Positions 1-9,723 are shown, counted from the stretch's first letter. The stretch: DNA of 64,000 nt from BMS3ABIN04 sp964553325 (GCA_964553325.1 CAZKKI010000079.1:1-64000), one strand, 5' to 3'. Program-made: numbers and translations. The notes: generated by a model from the sequence alone, not told the origin.

Positions 1-589
1 AGCTAAATTTGACGGAACTAACTGGACGGTTTATAATACGTCAAATTCCGAGATCCCATCAAATTATATTTATTCACTAATTGTGGATACCGATGGAAAT
101 AAGTGGATTGGGACTCATAACGGATTAGCTAAATTTGATGGGACTAATTGGACTATTTATAATATGTCAAATTCCGGGTTACCGGATAATTATATCTATT
201 CCCTAGCCATAGACCTTGAAGGAAACAAGTGGATTGGAATGTATAGCGGTTTAGCGGTTTTCAATGAAGGCGGCATTGTTTCTGTTAAGAATAATGAAAT
301 TAATAAGCCCACTTCGTTTTTACTTTCCCAAAACTACCCGAACCCGTTTAATCCGACAACCACAATAAAATATGCAATACCAAATGTAGGGATAAAAAAT
401 ACTCAGTCCGTACGATTAATTGTTTATGATATTCTTGGGAATGAAGTGGCAATATTGGTAGACAAGAAACAACCGCCCGGATATTACGAAGTGGAATGGA
501 ATGCCGGAGACTTACCGAGCGGTATTTACATTTATAAGATTCAAGCGGGTTTGTTTACCGCAAGTAAAAAACTTGTTTTAATAAAATAA
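1..589 (+). CDS. T9SS-secreted propeller-repeat protein, 5' truncated by window
   Basis: The frame is open from base 2, so the real start lies before the window. At least two copies of a 42-residue blade (126 nt period, starting at bases 2 and 128) are visible, with the pattern LAKFDGTNWT followed by YIYSL and GNKWIG. This matches the two-component-regulator type beta-propeller repeat. The last ~80 residues form a type IX sorting domain starting at QNYPNPFNP and ending in KKLVLIK. Known for the family: exported through Sec, then T9SS, and attached to or released from the cell surface. The ligand is unknown. Bases 329-452 are identical to bases 2166-2289 in the next gene. Confidence 0.85.
   Translation, partial: AKFDGTNWTVYNTSNSEIPSNYIYSLIVDTDGNKWIGTHNGLAKFDGTNWTIYNMSNSGLPDNYIYSLAIDLEGNKWIGMYSGLAVFNEGGIVSVKNNEINKPTSFLLSQNYPNPFNPTTTIKYAIPNVGIKNTQSVRLIVYDILGNEVAILVDKKQPPGYYEVEWNAGDLPSGIYIYKIQAGLFTASKKLVLIK
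329..452 (+). repeat. 124-bp exact direct repeat, copy 1 (T9SS sorting-domain module)
   Basis: By direct comparison every base from 329 to 452 is identical to 2166-2289. The flanking bases differ (328 c versus 2165 t; 453 t versus 2290 c). The segment encodes the first half of the sorting domain, from the NYPNPFNP motif to GNEVA. The upstream parts of the two genes are unrelated, so this looks like gene conversion or module shuffling. Confidence 0.95.
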
Positions 590-623
590 TTTTGTGAGAA
601 AAGAATTACTTTGGAGAATAGAA

Positions 624-2426
624 ATGAAGACCAACATCAAAATCCTATTTTTACTGTTAAGTATGATAATAATTGTATCGATAAACATTTGCTCCGTCAA
701 AGCTCAAGTATTGCAACAAGATTCTTTGGCATTGGTTGCATTATACGATAGTACTAACGGTGCAAATTGGACGAATAATACAAATTGGTTAAACGGACCG
801 GTTTCTACATGGCACGGTATAACCGTTTATAACGGAAGGGTAACAAAAATTGAATTGGAAAATAATAACTTAAACGGAGTAATACCGAATGAAATAGGTC
901 AATTAACCGAACTCGAGTTAATATATATGTGGCAAAATAAACTACATGGTGAAATACCCCGAGAAATAGGTGATTTATTGAAACTTAAATACATTGCATT
1001 TGGTATGAACTCTCTTGAAGGAGCTATACCGACAGAAATAGGAAACTTGGTAAATCTTAAATCCTTACAGTTATGCGACAACCAATTGAACGGTTCTATC
1101 CCGGTTGAAATTGGCAATTTACTTAACCTTAAAGGTTTATGTATTTGGGGAAATAATTTTACGGGTGAAATACCTCGCGAAATAGGAAACCTAAACAAAT
1201 TAAAAATTTTATATTTGAGTTCGAACAATTTTACGGGCAATATACCCGCTGAATTGGGTAACCTGACTAACTTAGAGGATTTACAACTACAATATAATCA
1301 ATTAACCGGTGCAATCCCTTCGGAAATTGGAAATTTAACCAACCTTAAAAAATTGTACATTTATACCAATCAAATAAGCGGAAACATTCCTCCGGAAATT
1401 GGCGATTTGATAAATCTTGAAATGTTTTGGATTTCGGATAACAAATTAACCGGAGCAATTCCACCGGAACTTGGAAATTTATACAGTTTGAAATTACTAG
1501 ATTTGGGAGATAACCAAATTACCGGGGATCTCCCATCCGAAATAGGTAATCTGGCGCACTTGGAAATATTAAGGATAGATAATAATTCGTTAAGTGGAAC
1601 AATACCGGTGGAAATAGGAGATATGGACAGTTTGCAGATTTTAACTTTATCGGGAAATAACTTTACCGGTGCTGTTCCGTCTGAAATATCTAACATAAAA
1701 AAATTGAAGTATATCAACATACATGAAAACGAACTTATAGATTTGCCGGATTTTTCCGGAATGCCGTCATTAACCTCGTTAACCGCAGCGAACAATAAAT
1801 TCACATTTGAAGATATTGAACCGAATATAGGCATCTCTACGTTTAACTATTCCCCCCAAGACAGCGTTGGAGAAAGGTTGGATACGGTAATTTCCGTCGG
1901 AGAAAGTATAATTTTGACCGTCGAAGTAGGCGGTACGGCAAATCAATATCAATGGCTGAAAGACGGTTCGGAAATAAACGGTGCAACGGACGATACGTTA
2001 CAAATAGAATCGGCCGATACAACGGATACGGGAGTTTATATTTGCAAAATAACAAATACAATAGCAACGAATTTAACATTATATAGTAAAGAAAAGAAAA
2101 TAAACGTGAAAGGAGTTGTTGGAGTAGAAGATAAAAAACGTTTGCCGGAAAATTATGTATTGTATCAAAACTACCCGAACCCGTTTAATCCGACAACCAC
2201 AATAAAATATGCAATACCAAATGTAGGGATAAAAAATACTCAGTCCGTACGATTAATTGTTTATGATATTCTTGGGAATGAAGTGGCAACCCTTGTAAAT
2301 GAAGTTCAATCGCCGGGAATATATAAAGTAACATTCGATGCAAGTAACCTCACTACGGGGATTTATTTCTATAAATTACACACCGGTAACTTTCTGAAAA
2401 TTAGAAAAATGATACTGTTGAAATAA
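624..2426 (+). CDS. T9SS-secreted leucine-rich-repeat protein with Ig-like domain
   Basis: The chosen ATG at 624 gives a clean signal peptide (KTNIKILFLLL core, cleavage near VKAQ) and follows a GGAG box at 613-616; a GTG at 594 is also in frame but would put a charged stretch ahead of the signal. Mature protein: an LRR cap with ANWTNNTNW, then about 12-14 LRRs of the plant type (LxxLxLxxNxLxGxIPxEIG, 24-residue period), an Ig-like domain near residues 410-500 (WLKDG, DTGVYIC), and a T9SS sorting domain in the last ~85 residues. Total 600 residues. LRR/Ig proteins of this build act in surface adhesion or protein recognition; the partner is unknown. It follows the previous gene after a short gap and may be co-transcribed. 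Confidence 0.88.
   Translation: MKTNIKILFLLLSMIIIVSINICSVKAQVLQQDSLALVALYDSTNGANWTNNTNWLNGPVSTWHGITVYNGRVTKIELENNNLNGVIPNEIGQLTELELIYMWQNKLHGEIPREIGDLLKLKYIAFGMNSLEGAIPTEIGNLVNLKSLQLCDNQLNGSIPVEIGNLLNLKGLCIWGNNFTGEIPREIGNLNKLKILYLSSNNFTGNIPAELGNLTNLEDLQLQYNQLTGAIPSEIGNLTNLKKLYIYTNQISGNIPPEIGDLINLEMFWISDNKLTGAIPPELGNLYSLKLLDLGDNQITGDLPSEIGNLAHLEILRIDNNSLSGTIPVEIGDMDSLQILTLSGNNFTGAVPSEISNIKKLKYINIHENELIDLPDFSGMPSLTSLTAANNKFTFEDIEPNIGISTFNYSPQDSVGERLDTVISVGESIILTVEVGGTANQYQWLKDGSEINGATDDTLQIESADTTDTGVYICKITNTIATNLTLYSKEKKINVKGVVGVEDKKRLPENYVLYQNYPNPFNPTTTIKYAIPNVGIKNTQSVRLIVYDILGNEVATLVNEVQSPGIYKVTFDASNLTTGIYFYKLHTGNFLKIRKMILLK
2166..2289 (+). repeat. 124-bp exact direct repeat, copy 2
   Basis: Second copy of the module at 329-452, in the same orientation and the same reading phase relative to the sorting domain. 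Downstream of the identity the two sorting domains differ in sequence but keep the same fold pattern. Confidence 0.95.
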
Positions 2427-2449
2427 AATTTAAAACGGCGGGAATCATA

Positions 2450-4681
2450 ATGAAATTTTTGAATATCAAATATTTCATAAAATTAATCCTTGTTTTTATT
2501 TGTAGCGGTAATCTTTATGCTCAAGTTTATAGCTTTGGGGAAATTAAAGAAAATTTTTTTGGAGAGAGACCGCGGAACGGGAATATTCAAATAAGGGAAA
2601 ATTCATTCGGCAGCATAGATGATTTGATTTTTGGCGTTTATCCTCCGTTAAATCCGGGAACAAAAAAATTTTATAGTGAAATGCTTAGAAAAGCTCTTTT
2701 AGAAATAGAATCGGAAAAAGTGGAAAGCGGCGTAACTGTATGGCAAATTTATAACATGGGGTTTATAGTAAAATCCTCTTCTTTTACAATAGGTTTTGAT
2801 TTGTTTGATTATTTTGACATACCCGAGTTTCTTAATTTAGCGGATATTTTGGATATTAGTTTTATCAGTCATTCGCATAATGATCATTACTCGGAAAAAT
2901 TAACAAATGTAATGAAAGCGCTCGGAAAACCGGTGGTTGGTCCATCGGAAATCCCTTTTGTTAACGTTAAATTACAACCCGGGGAGAGCACGGAAATATC
3001 CGGTATAACGATTATTGCCCATAATGGATTGCATAGCGTACCTTTACGGCAATTCGAAATTATAACCCCGGAAGGTATTAAAATTTTGCACACCGGCGAT
3101 AATCAAACATCAACGACTGTTCCGGTAATTCCCAATTTGGATATACTGTTATTAAACTCGTGGGTTAATGAATCGGGTACTACTACTTGGATTGAAGGCT
3201 CGCGTTTGGCTATTGCAAAAGCAAAACCTAAAGTTACATTACCCGGTCACATATTGGAATTAGGACATTTGGGAAGTCCTTATCCTCCCGTTCCTTACCG
3301 TGATGTTATAGAGGTAGATAATGGAAATTTAGATTCGGAATATTATGTAATGGCGTGGGGCGAAAGATATCATTATCCCGATGCATCCGATGATACTGTT
3401 CCGCCGGAAAATGTTTATAACCTTAATGCCGTTGTTTATAGAGATTCTATTTTGGTAAGTTGGGAAACTTCAACCGCCCCCGATGGAGATACCGCTAACT
3501 TTTACAGAATTATTTTGGATGACTCGGTGGAAAATTTTACCTTAAAAAATGAAGTTGTTTACCCGATTGATTCACTTCGAACTTATAATTTTAAAGTATA
3601 TTCTTATGATGATTGCGGAAATCAGAGCGAAAGTTATACGGAGCTTACATTTACTCCACCGAGCGATATTAATTATCCGCCAAGGATTACCGGGTTTTAT
3701 CCGGAAAATAACGATACCGTTTCAACTTTTGCCGGTGTGCGTAAGAAATTTACTATCTCCGCGATGGATTTTAATCACGATGAATTAACATATATTTGGA
3801 GATTGAATGAGGAAGAAATTTACAGAGCGAAGGAAAACACTTTATCTTTTAATATATCATCGCTTAATTCGGGAATTTATAATCTTGCGTGTGTTGTAAC
3901 CGACGGGCAAGATTCCGCACGAAGCTCATGGATTATAAATCATATAACCGATTTCGCAATTGTTGATAACGATGATTCTCTTATGTATTCCGATTACGGA
4001 ACATGGTTGGAAAATACGGTGCAAAAAGCTTACGGCAGAAGTTGCCGTTATTCGTTAATTGAAAATATCGGGGATTGGGCGTTGTTTAAGTATTTCCCCG
4101 TTCAGGCGGGGGAATATGATGTATTTGAAATTATTTTACAAACTAATTATGCCGCCGATAATGTACTTTATAATCTTACTGTTAATAATCACCAAATAGA
4201 CTCCGTTTATATTAATCAGAATATCGGAAGCGGTGCGTGGGTTAAGATTGGCCGGTATTATTTTCCTTCTCAATCGGAAGTTAATTTAAAAATTATTAAT
4301 AACGGTACTTCTAATAACGGAACTGCAATTGTAACCGATGCCGTAAAATTTGTTTTGGTAAATCCCGTTATCGGAATAAACGGAGAAACTAAATCCGTAA
4401 TAAATAATTTTAATCTTTTACAAAATCATCCTAATCCATTTAATTCGTACACAACAATAAGTTATGTTATTCCCCGGATTAACCGGATCGCCTCTCCTTA
4501 CGTTACGTTAAGTATATACGATGTATTGGGAAATAAAATAACCGTTTTGGTTAACGGAAAACAACAACCCGGTAAGTATACCTTAACATTCGATGCAAGC
4601 GAATTAAATAGCGGAATATATTTTTATAGATTACAAGTAGGAAACTATGCCGAAACGAAAAAAATGGTTTTGATGAAATGA
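2450..4681 (+). CDS. T9SS-secreted metallo-beta-lactamase-fold protein with golvesin-like domain
   Basis: 743 residues. A signal peptide ends near NLYAQ. An MBL-fold hydrolase domain spans about 80-300, with the metal motif HSHNDH (H141, H143, D145, H146), a later HTGDN and LPGHILELGH. Next come a fibronectin-III-like segment (about 315-400), a cadherin/Ig-like segment (about 405-500), a domain resembling the golvesin C-terminal carbohydrate-associated module (about 505-640, ending TDAVKFVLV), and a T9SS sorting domain beginning near QNHPNPFNS. The MBL part most resembles the UlaG-like / zinc-dependent lactonase group, but substrate cannot be read from sequence. A GGCGGGAA ribosome site lies just before the ATG. 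Secreted MBL plus carbohydrate-type module suggests an extracellular polymer hydrolase (inference). Confidence 0.82.
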   Translation: MKFLNIKYFIKLILVFICSGNLYAQVYSFGEIKENFFGERPRNGNIQIRENSFGSIDDLIFGVYPPLNPGTKKFYSEMLRKALLEIESEKVESGVTVWQIYNMGFIVKSSSFTIGFDLFDYFDIPEFLNLADILDISFISHSHNDHYSEKLTNVMKALGKPVVGPSEIPFVNVKLQPGESTEISGITIIAHNGLHSVPLRQFEIITPEGIKILHTGDNQTSTTVPVIPNLDILLLNSWVNESGTTTWIEGSRLAIAKAKPKVTLPGHILELGHLGSPYPPVPYRDVIEVDNGNLDSEYYVMAWGERYHYPDASDDTVPPENVYNLNAVVYRDSILVSWETSTAPDGDTANFYRIILDDSVENFTLKNEVVYPIDSLRTYNFKVYSYDDCGNQSESYTELTFTPPSDINYPPRITGFYPENNDTVSTFAGVRKKFTISAMDFNHDELTYIWRLNEEEIYRAKENTLSFNISSLNSGIYNLACVVTDGQDSARSSWIINHITDFAIVDNDDSLMYSDYGTWLENTVQKAYGRSCRYSLIENIGDWALFKYFPVQAGEYDVFEIILQTNYAADNVLYNLTVNNHQIDSVYINQNIGSGAWVKIGRYYFPSQSEVNLKIINNGTSNNGTAIVTDAVKFVLVNPVIGINGETKSVINNFNLLQNHPNPFNSYTTISYVIPRINRIASPYVTLSIYDVLGNKITVLVNGKQQPGKYTLTFDASELNSGIYFYRLQVGNYAETKKMVLMK

Positions 4682-4863
4682 TTAATGTCCAGTGCAACCA
4701 ACACAGTTATTTTTCCGATTGTTCAATGTGTGATGGAGTGTTGATACGGACAAATTAAATTGCTTTAAGACCGTAGGGTAAAAACGATTTTCCCAAAAAA
4801 TCGTAATATTCTTAAAAATATTTTTTATTTTTAAATATTTATAATTGACCCGTCGGTCTTTTA
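4682..4863 (+). other. Intergenic gap with perfect 8-bp inverted repeat
   Basis: No convincing gene. Bases 4784-4804 form a perfect inverted repeat (ACGATTTT, 5-nt loop, AAAATCGT), followed by an AT-rich tract. It could end the upstream transcript or act as an operator for the signalling genes starting at 4864; it is not followed immediately by a clean T-run, so both remain open. Confidence 0.4.
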
Positions 4864-6504
4864 ATGCGATCTTCTTATTACAATATTTTTTTCCTCCTTT
4901 TATCCTTCCTTTTATTTGAATGTACAACCGAAAATAAAAATCCCGACACTCCAAAAATCAAATACGGCGGAACCCTTAAAATATCAATTAACGATCCCGT
5001 TACAACATTGGACCCCGCAAAAATTTTATATACGTCCGATTTGAAAACCGCTTCGATAATTTATGAAGGATTAGTGGAATTTGATTCCGCAGGAAATATT
5101 ATACCTTCGTTGGCGGAGCGATGGGAAAAATTAGATAACGGAAGACGATGGGTATTTCATTTGAGAAATAACGTTTATTTTCAAAATGATCCGTGCTTTG
5201 AAAACGGAAAGGGCAGAAAATTTTCGGCGTCGGATGTTTTGTTTACATTTTACAGAATAGCCAAACCGTTATCCGGTACGGTGGCAGCCGAATTGTTCCG
5301 GGATAAAATATTGGGAATGAACGAATTTATTTCTGAAGAAACCGACGATATTGCCGGGATTAAAGCTTTGGATTCGAACAAAATAGAATTCAGATTATAC
5401 AAACCTTTTGTCACTTTTCTAAAATTGTTGGCAACACCTTACGCATATATTGTTCCGCGCGAAGCGGTGGAATTTTATAATGTAGATTTCGAAAAACATC
5501 CCGTTGGAACCGGACCTTTCCGACTGGCACAATGGCAAAGATGGAAAGAAATTGTTCTTGTTAAGAATATGAATTATTGGGCAAAAACACCCGGCGGTTT
5601 ACCACTACCGTTTTTAGATAAAATAAAATTGAAACTGATCGAACGGAAAAAACTTTCCGTACCGGAATTCTTGAAAGGCGAGACCAATATTTTTTTGTTG
5701 GACAAACCGCAATTTAAAAATTTTAGTAAAAGAGAAAGTTTTTCCGGGAATTATGGTTTTACGGTTGTAAACAAAGGTTTGGGTTTACGGTTTTTTGGTT
5801 TTTCAATGGATAATAACGGAACGGTTGCAAAAAATAAAACACTTAGAAAAATACTTTTTATATTATTGGAAAACATCAAACAAAAACACCCCGAAAAATT
5901 TAACGGGGAAATTGCTTACTCTTTGATTCCGATACATTTTTTCAAATCCGAGTATAAACGGTTAAAACATTCGAACTTAAATGAAGTTAAAAGATTAATT
6001 GCTGAAATACCGGCAACCGAAAAGGAAAAGAAAATCGAATTGTTTGCGACAATCGGCACACCGGTAGCGGAAAAATTTGTGGAATTATTGAAATTATATC
6101 AATTTAATATTAAAGAAAAAACAATAAAGCTAAATTATTATGGTGAAATTATTACACGAAGACCGGATATTTTCCGTGTAAGTATGATTCCTTCTTTTCC
6201 GGATCCCGAAGAATTTTATATGCTTTTTTATTCCAAGAGCAATAGAAACATTAACTTATGCGGATATGAAAACGTAACCTACGACGAGATTTTTGAAAAA
6301 ACCATGTTCGAAGAAGATACGAATAAGAGGGAAAAATTATTTAACCGGCTCGAAAACATACTTTCCGAGGATTTACCCGCATTGTACCTTACACACGAAG
6401 GAACAAAATATTACGTTTATCCCAAAAGCGTTCACGGTTTTACATTGAAATATAATATTCCGTCATATAAATCTGTTTGGATAAATCCAATTGAAACGCA
6501 ATAA
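4864..6504 (+). CDS. Family 5 extracellular solute-binding lipoprotein (OppA/DppA-like), orphan
   Basis: 546 residues. The N-terminus has a hydrophobic stretch ending LLFEC, a lipoprotein-type signal with an unusual Glu before the Cys. The body matches SBP_bac_5: TLDPAKI near the start, IYEGLVEFD, PSLAERWE, FSASDVLFTFYRI, VGTGPF and the C-terminal ALYLTHEG region. Members bind peptides, nickel or oligosaccharides for ABC importers, but no permease or ATPase gene is nearby. The 3' end overlaps the histidine kinase start by 14 nt, so the two are translated together. This suggests a sensory co-receptor role rather than uptake (inference). No strong ribosome site was seen. Confidence 0.85.
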   Translation: MRSSYYNIFFLLLSFLLFECTTENKNPDTPKIKYGGTLKISINDPVTTLDPAKILYTSDLKTASIIYEGLVEFDSAGNIIPSLAERWEKLDNGRRWVFHLRNNVYFQNDPCFENGKGRKFSASDVLFTFYRIAKPLSGTVAAELFRDKILGMNEFISEETDDIAGIKALDSNKIEFRLYKPFVTFLKLLATPYAYIVPREAVEFYNVDFEKHPVGTGPFRLAQWQRWKEIVLVKNMNYWAKTPGGLPLPFLDKIKLKLIERKKLSVPEFLKGETNIFLLDKPQFKNFSKRESFSGNYGFTVVNKGLGLRFFGFSMDNNGTVAKNKTLRKILFILLENIKQKHPEKFNGEIAYSLIPIHFFKSEYKRLKHSNLNEVKRLIAEIPATEKEKKIELFATIGTPVAEKFVELLKLYQFNIKEKTIKLNYYGEIITRRPDIFRVSMIPSFPDPEEFYMLFYSKSNRNINLCGYENVTYDEIFEKTMFEEDTNKREKLFNRLENILSEDLPALYLTHEGTKYYVYPKSVHGFTLKYNIPSYKSVWINPIETQ

Positions 6505-8326
6505 AATTAGTCTTGCAAACAAAGTTCTGCTTTTTACAATAACCTTTACGGTTTTTTTATTTACCGTGATTATTCTAATATTTTATTTGGGCGGGAAAAA
6601 ATATATTAAAAACGAAGAAATTAAATCGATTAAGTTTTATACGAAATTAATCGATCTTTCTCTGAAGGAAGAAATCAAGAATTCTAAAATCGAGTTGAAC
6701 GGTTTGGCGGACCAATTGTACGGTACCGTTCGTGTTCCGGGAAATGGATTTAGCACCCAACAAAAGCAAATTGTGAATAATTTTTTTATCGGCTATCCGT
6801 TGAAATATTCACGGATATGGTTTTTAGATTTACGAAACAACTATGTTATGGAAGCCAAGCCTGTCCGGGTGTTTGGCGGGGAAATTGAAACGGACTTTAT
6901 GTCCGGCCCGATTGAAAATGTAGATGATAAAATATTAAAATATTTAGATAAAAATCATTCGAAACAAGATACAACATTTTATCCCGACAAAATAATAACG
7001 AATAAGAATCTTTACATTCTGATAAATAACAAAAATAATTTAATTGTTGCGGCAAGGTTGAGATATGATTATTTATTTAACAAATTTATCGAGCATGCTT
7101 CTTTACCGGTTAAAATATCGCTCGCTCTTGTTGATTATAGCGGAAATATTGTTTATTCAACGCAAAACAGAATTTCCGGTCAACTGATAAATACGGCTTT
7201 ACCGAATTTATCCGGCAGCTTTGAAGAATTTTTGAAAAATAAAAATGCGCAATACTTTTTTCATCCCGACGAAATAACATTTTTTAAATCTTTGGACAAT
7301 TTGGGTTTGATTTTGTTATTTCAAGATAATCTCTCTGCCCAACATAGCTCGTTAAATCAGTTGGCAAAATATGCACTTTTATTTTCTCTATTGATGTTTG
7401 TTATTGTGTTTGCGGTTACAAAAATTTTAACTCGACAGTTGGGAGAATCGGTTAACACGATTACCGATGTTGCAAAGAGAGTGGGGAACGGCGATTTAAA
7501 CCAAAAAATTAATATCAAACGGGATGATGAAATTGGATTTTTGATAGATACTTTTAACAACATGATAGTCGATTTGAAAAAGAACTATCAAGCTTTGAAA
7601 ATTACAAATGAGGAATTGGAATCGAAGATAGAGGAATTGGTGCGAACCAAAAACGAACTTTCCAAAAAAGAGAAACTTGCGATTATTGGGGAAACCGTAT
7701 CGAATATTTCGCATGAAATTCAGAATAAAATAAGTGGGATAAGTGTTTGGGTGCAGAATCTGGAATATCAACTAACATCCGATGAAACATCTAAAATGTA
7801 TATCAACGAAATTAAAAATGCGCTGAATTCGTTTTTGGAAATGTTGCGGAATTTCAAAAAATTCTATCGTATGCCGGCTTTGGAAAGAAAAAAAATCGAT
7901 GTTCAACGTTTGCTTGAAACAGTAACAACGAATTGCTCCGCGGAAATAAGAAAAAAGAAATTAAAGCTTGATGTAGTGTATGGTGATGGAATAAAACCGC
8001 TATTAGGTGATGAAAAATTACTCGAAGAAGTTTTTATCAATCTGTTAATAAACGCAATTAACTTTTCTCCCGAAGGGGAATTGTTAGAAATTAGGGCTTG
8101 GCAAAACGAAACTAATATTATTGTTCGGATAATTGACCGCGGACGTGGTATAAAACCAGAGGATCGGGAGAAAATATTTCAGCCCTTTTACACAACAAAA
8201 CAAGATGGCAGCGGATTGGGTTTGGCGATTGTCCGGAATATAGTCGATGCCCATCACGGGGAAATAAAAGTTAAAAGCGGAAAAAATGCCGGTGCATGTT
8301 TCGAAGTTCTTTTGCCGGTTCAATAA
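6491..8326 (+). CDS. Membrane sensor histidine kinase (HAMP, HisKA, HATPase)
   Basis: 611 residues from a TTG start; no ATG exists before the first membrane segment. TM1 is about residues 12-33, the extracytoplasmic sensor region 34-290 (Cache-like by length, not confirmed), TM2 292-312, HAMP about 313-365, then a coiled coil. The phospho-acceptor is H408 in ISHEIQNK. The ATPase domain has the N box NLLINAINFS near 515, DRGRGI, and GSGLGLAIV near 574. It overlaps the solute-binding lipoprotein by 14 nt and is followed 16 nt later by an NtrC-type regulator, its likely partner. Known chemistry: ATP-dependent autophosphorylation at His, then transfer to the regulator. Confidence 0.92.
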   Translation: MKRNKISLANKVLLFTITFTVFLFTVIILIFYLGGKKYIKNEEIKSIKFYTKLIDLSLKEEIKNSKIELNGLADQLYGTVRVPGNGFSTQQKQIVNNFFIGYPLKYSRIWFLDLRNNYVMEAKPVRVFGGEIETDFMSGPIENVDDKILKYLDKNHSKQDTTFYPDKIITNKNLYILINNKNNLIVAARLRYDYLFNKFIEHASLPVKISLALVDYSGNIVYSTQNRISGQLINTALPNLSGSFEEFLKNKNAQYFFHPDEITFFKSLDNLGLILLFQDNLSAQHSSLNQLAKYALLFSLLMFVIVFAVTKILTRQLGESVNTITDVAKRVGNGDLNQKINIKRDDEIGFLIDTFNNMIVDLKKNYQALKITNEELESKIEELVRTKNELSKKEKLAIIGETVSNISHEIQNKISGISVWVQNLEYQLTSDETSKMYINEIKNALNSFLEMLRNFKKFYRMPALERKKIDVQRLLETVTTNCSAEIRKKKLKLDVVYGDGIKPLLGDEKLLEEVFINLLINAINFSPEGELLEIRAWQNETNIIVRIIDRGRGIKPEDREKIFQPFYTTKQDGSGLGLAIVRNIVDAHHGEIKVKSGKNAGACFEVLLPVQ

Positions 8327-8342
8327 TCTAAGGAAAATTAAA

Positions 8343-9704
8343 ATGAAAATTTTACTTGTCGATGACGAACCAGTTTTAAGAAAAGGTGTTTCCACTTTTT
8401 TATCCAATATCGGATATGACGTCAATTCCGTATCGAACGGAACGATGGCAATGGAAGTGATTGATAAGGAAAACTTCGACGTTATTATTTCCGACGTACA
8501 GATGCCGGGTTTGAACGGAATTGAATTTTTAAAAAAATTACGCAACGGCGGTAACTTAACTCCGTTTATAATCATCACCGCGTTTGCCAATGTTCAAGAT
8601 GCAGTGTTATGTATGAAACTCGGCGCTGATGATTATCTAACGAAACCAATTAATTTGGAAGAATTGAAAATAAAAATTGAAAAAATATCCTTGCGCAAAA
8701 AACTTGAAAAAGAAAACACCGAACTTCGTGAAGAGCTTAATAAAATAAAATTGCCCGAAATCGTAGGTGAAAGCAAGTTAATTATTGAAATGAAAAAACT
8801 GATGAAAAAAATTTCATCCGACCCCGATGTTACGGTTATGATTTACGGTGAAAGCGGTACCGGAAAGGAATTGGTTGCCCAAAATATTCATTTATATTCG
8901 GAACGAAATAAAAACGGTTTTGTAGCTATTAATTGTGCGGCTATTCCCGACGATCTGCTGGAAAGTGAATTGTTCGGTTATGTAAAAGGAGCATTTACCG
9001 GAGCAAATAAAGATAAAACGGGGTTTTTCGAATTGGCTGACAAAGGCACCATTTTTTTGGATGAGGTCGGTGAAATGAGTCCGGCAATGCAAGCAAAGTT
9101 GTTAAGGGTTTTGCAAAACCACGAAATACAAAGATTGGGAAGTACGAAAACCATTAAGGTTGACGTTAGAGTTATCGGTGCTTCCAACAAGAAATTGGAT
9201 GAACTTGTAAAAGAAGGTAAATTCAGAGAAGATTTATATTACCGGCTAAACATAACCGAAATACAAGTTCCCCCGTTAAGAAAAAGAAACGGTGATCTGC
9301 CTTTGTTGATTGAATTCTTTATTCGAAAGACAAAAAGCGATATAAAATTTTCAAAGCAAGCATTGGAACTTCTGAAGAAATATTCGTGGCCGGGAAATGT
9401 AAGGGAACTTGAAAATTTAATCAGAATGCTCGCGGTTACTTTAGAAGAACGGATTGTAGGAATTTCGAATTTGCCGGATAAGATATTGAACGAAACGGAA
9501 TATTCTACTGATAACTGGAATGAATACTATTCGCTTAACGATTTCCAAACCGCTTTGCATAAAGCCGTAACCGAATTCGAAAAAAAATATTTGTTATTTC
9601 ATTTAAATAAGAATGGTAACAACATTTCGAAAACGGCAAAAGCCATCAATCTATCAAGAGTTTCCTTATATAAAAAAATAAAGGAATACCGGTTGGAGAT
9701 GTAA
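8343..9704 (+). CDS. Sigma-54-dependent response regulator, NtrC family
   Basis: 453 residues from the ATG at 8343, preceded by AGGA at 8331-8334; a longer frame upstream overlaps the kinase and lacks a ribosome site. Receiver domain about 1-120 with acidic residues D7/D8 and phospho-acceptor D51. AAA+ domain: Walker A GESGTGKE near 169-176, the sigma-54 contact loop GAFTGA at about 216-221, Walker B FLDEVGE near 238. C-terminal Fis-type helix-turn-helix near 423-450 (SKTAKAINLSRVSLYKKI). The GAFTGA loop means it should activate RNA polymerase with sigma-54. A sigma-54 type promoter lies 210 nt after its stop. Complete and apparently intact. Confidence 0.95.
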   Translation: MKILLVDDEPVLRKGVSTFLSNIGYDVNSVSNGTMAMEVIDKENFDVIISDVQMPGLNGIEFLKKLRNGGNLTPFIIITAFANVQDAVLCMKLGADDYLTKPINLEELKIKIEKISLRKKLEKENTELREELNKIKLPEIVGESKLIIEMKKLMKKISSDPDVTVMIYGESGTGKELVAQNIHLYSERNKNGFVAINCAAIPDDLLESELFGYVKGAFTGANKDKTGFFELADKGTIFLDEVGEMSPAMQAKLLRVLQNHEIQRLGSTKTIKVDVRVIGASNKKLDELVKEGKFREDLYYRLNITEIQVPPLRKRNGDLPLLIEFFIRKTKSDIKFSKQALELLKKYSWPGNVRELENLIRMLAVTLEERIVGISNLPDKILNETEYSTDNWNEYYSLNDFQTALHKAVTEFEKKYLLFHLNKNGNNISKTAKAINLSRVSLYKKIKEYRLEM

Positions 9705-9723
9705 AATAGACCGAAAATCCGTA

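Noticed and set aside
548..561. GG-N10-GC (sigma-54 like) inside the first T9SS gene
   Set aside because: It has the spacing but lacks TTGC and lies in coding sequence; GG-N10-GC is common by chance.
1370..1834. Minus-strand open frame opposite the LRR region
   Set aside because: It is a shadow created by the repeated LRR codons on the plus strand; no start signal.
4682..4954. Minus-strand open frame in the gap before the binding lipoprotein
   Set aside because: It overlaps the start of the solute-binding lipoprotein on the opposite strand and has no ribosome site; composition is AT-driven.
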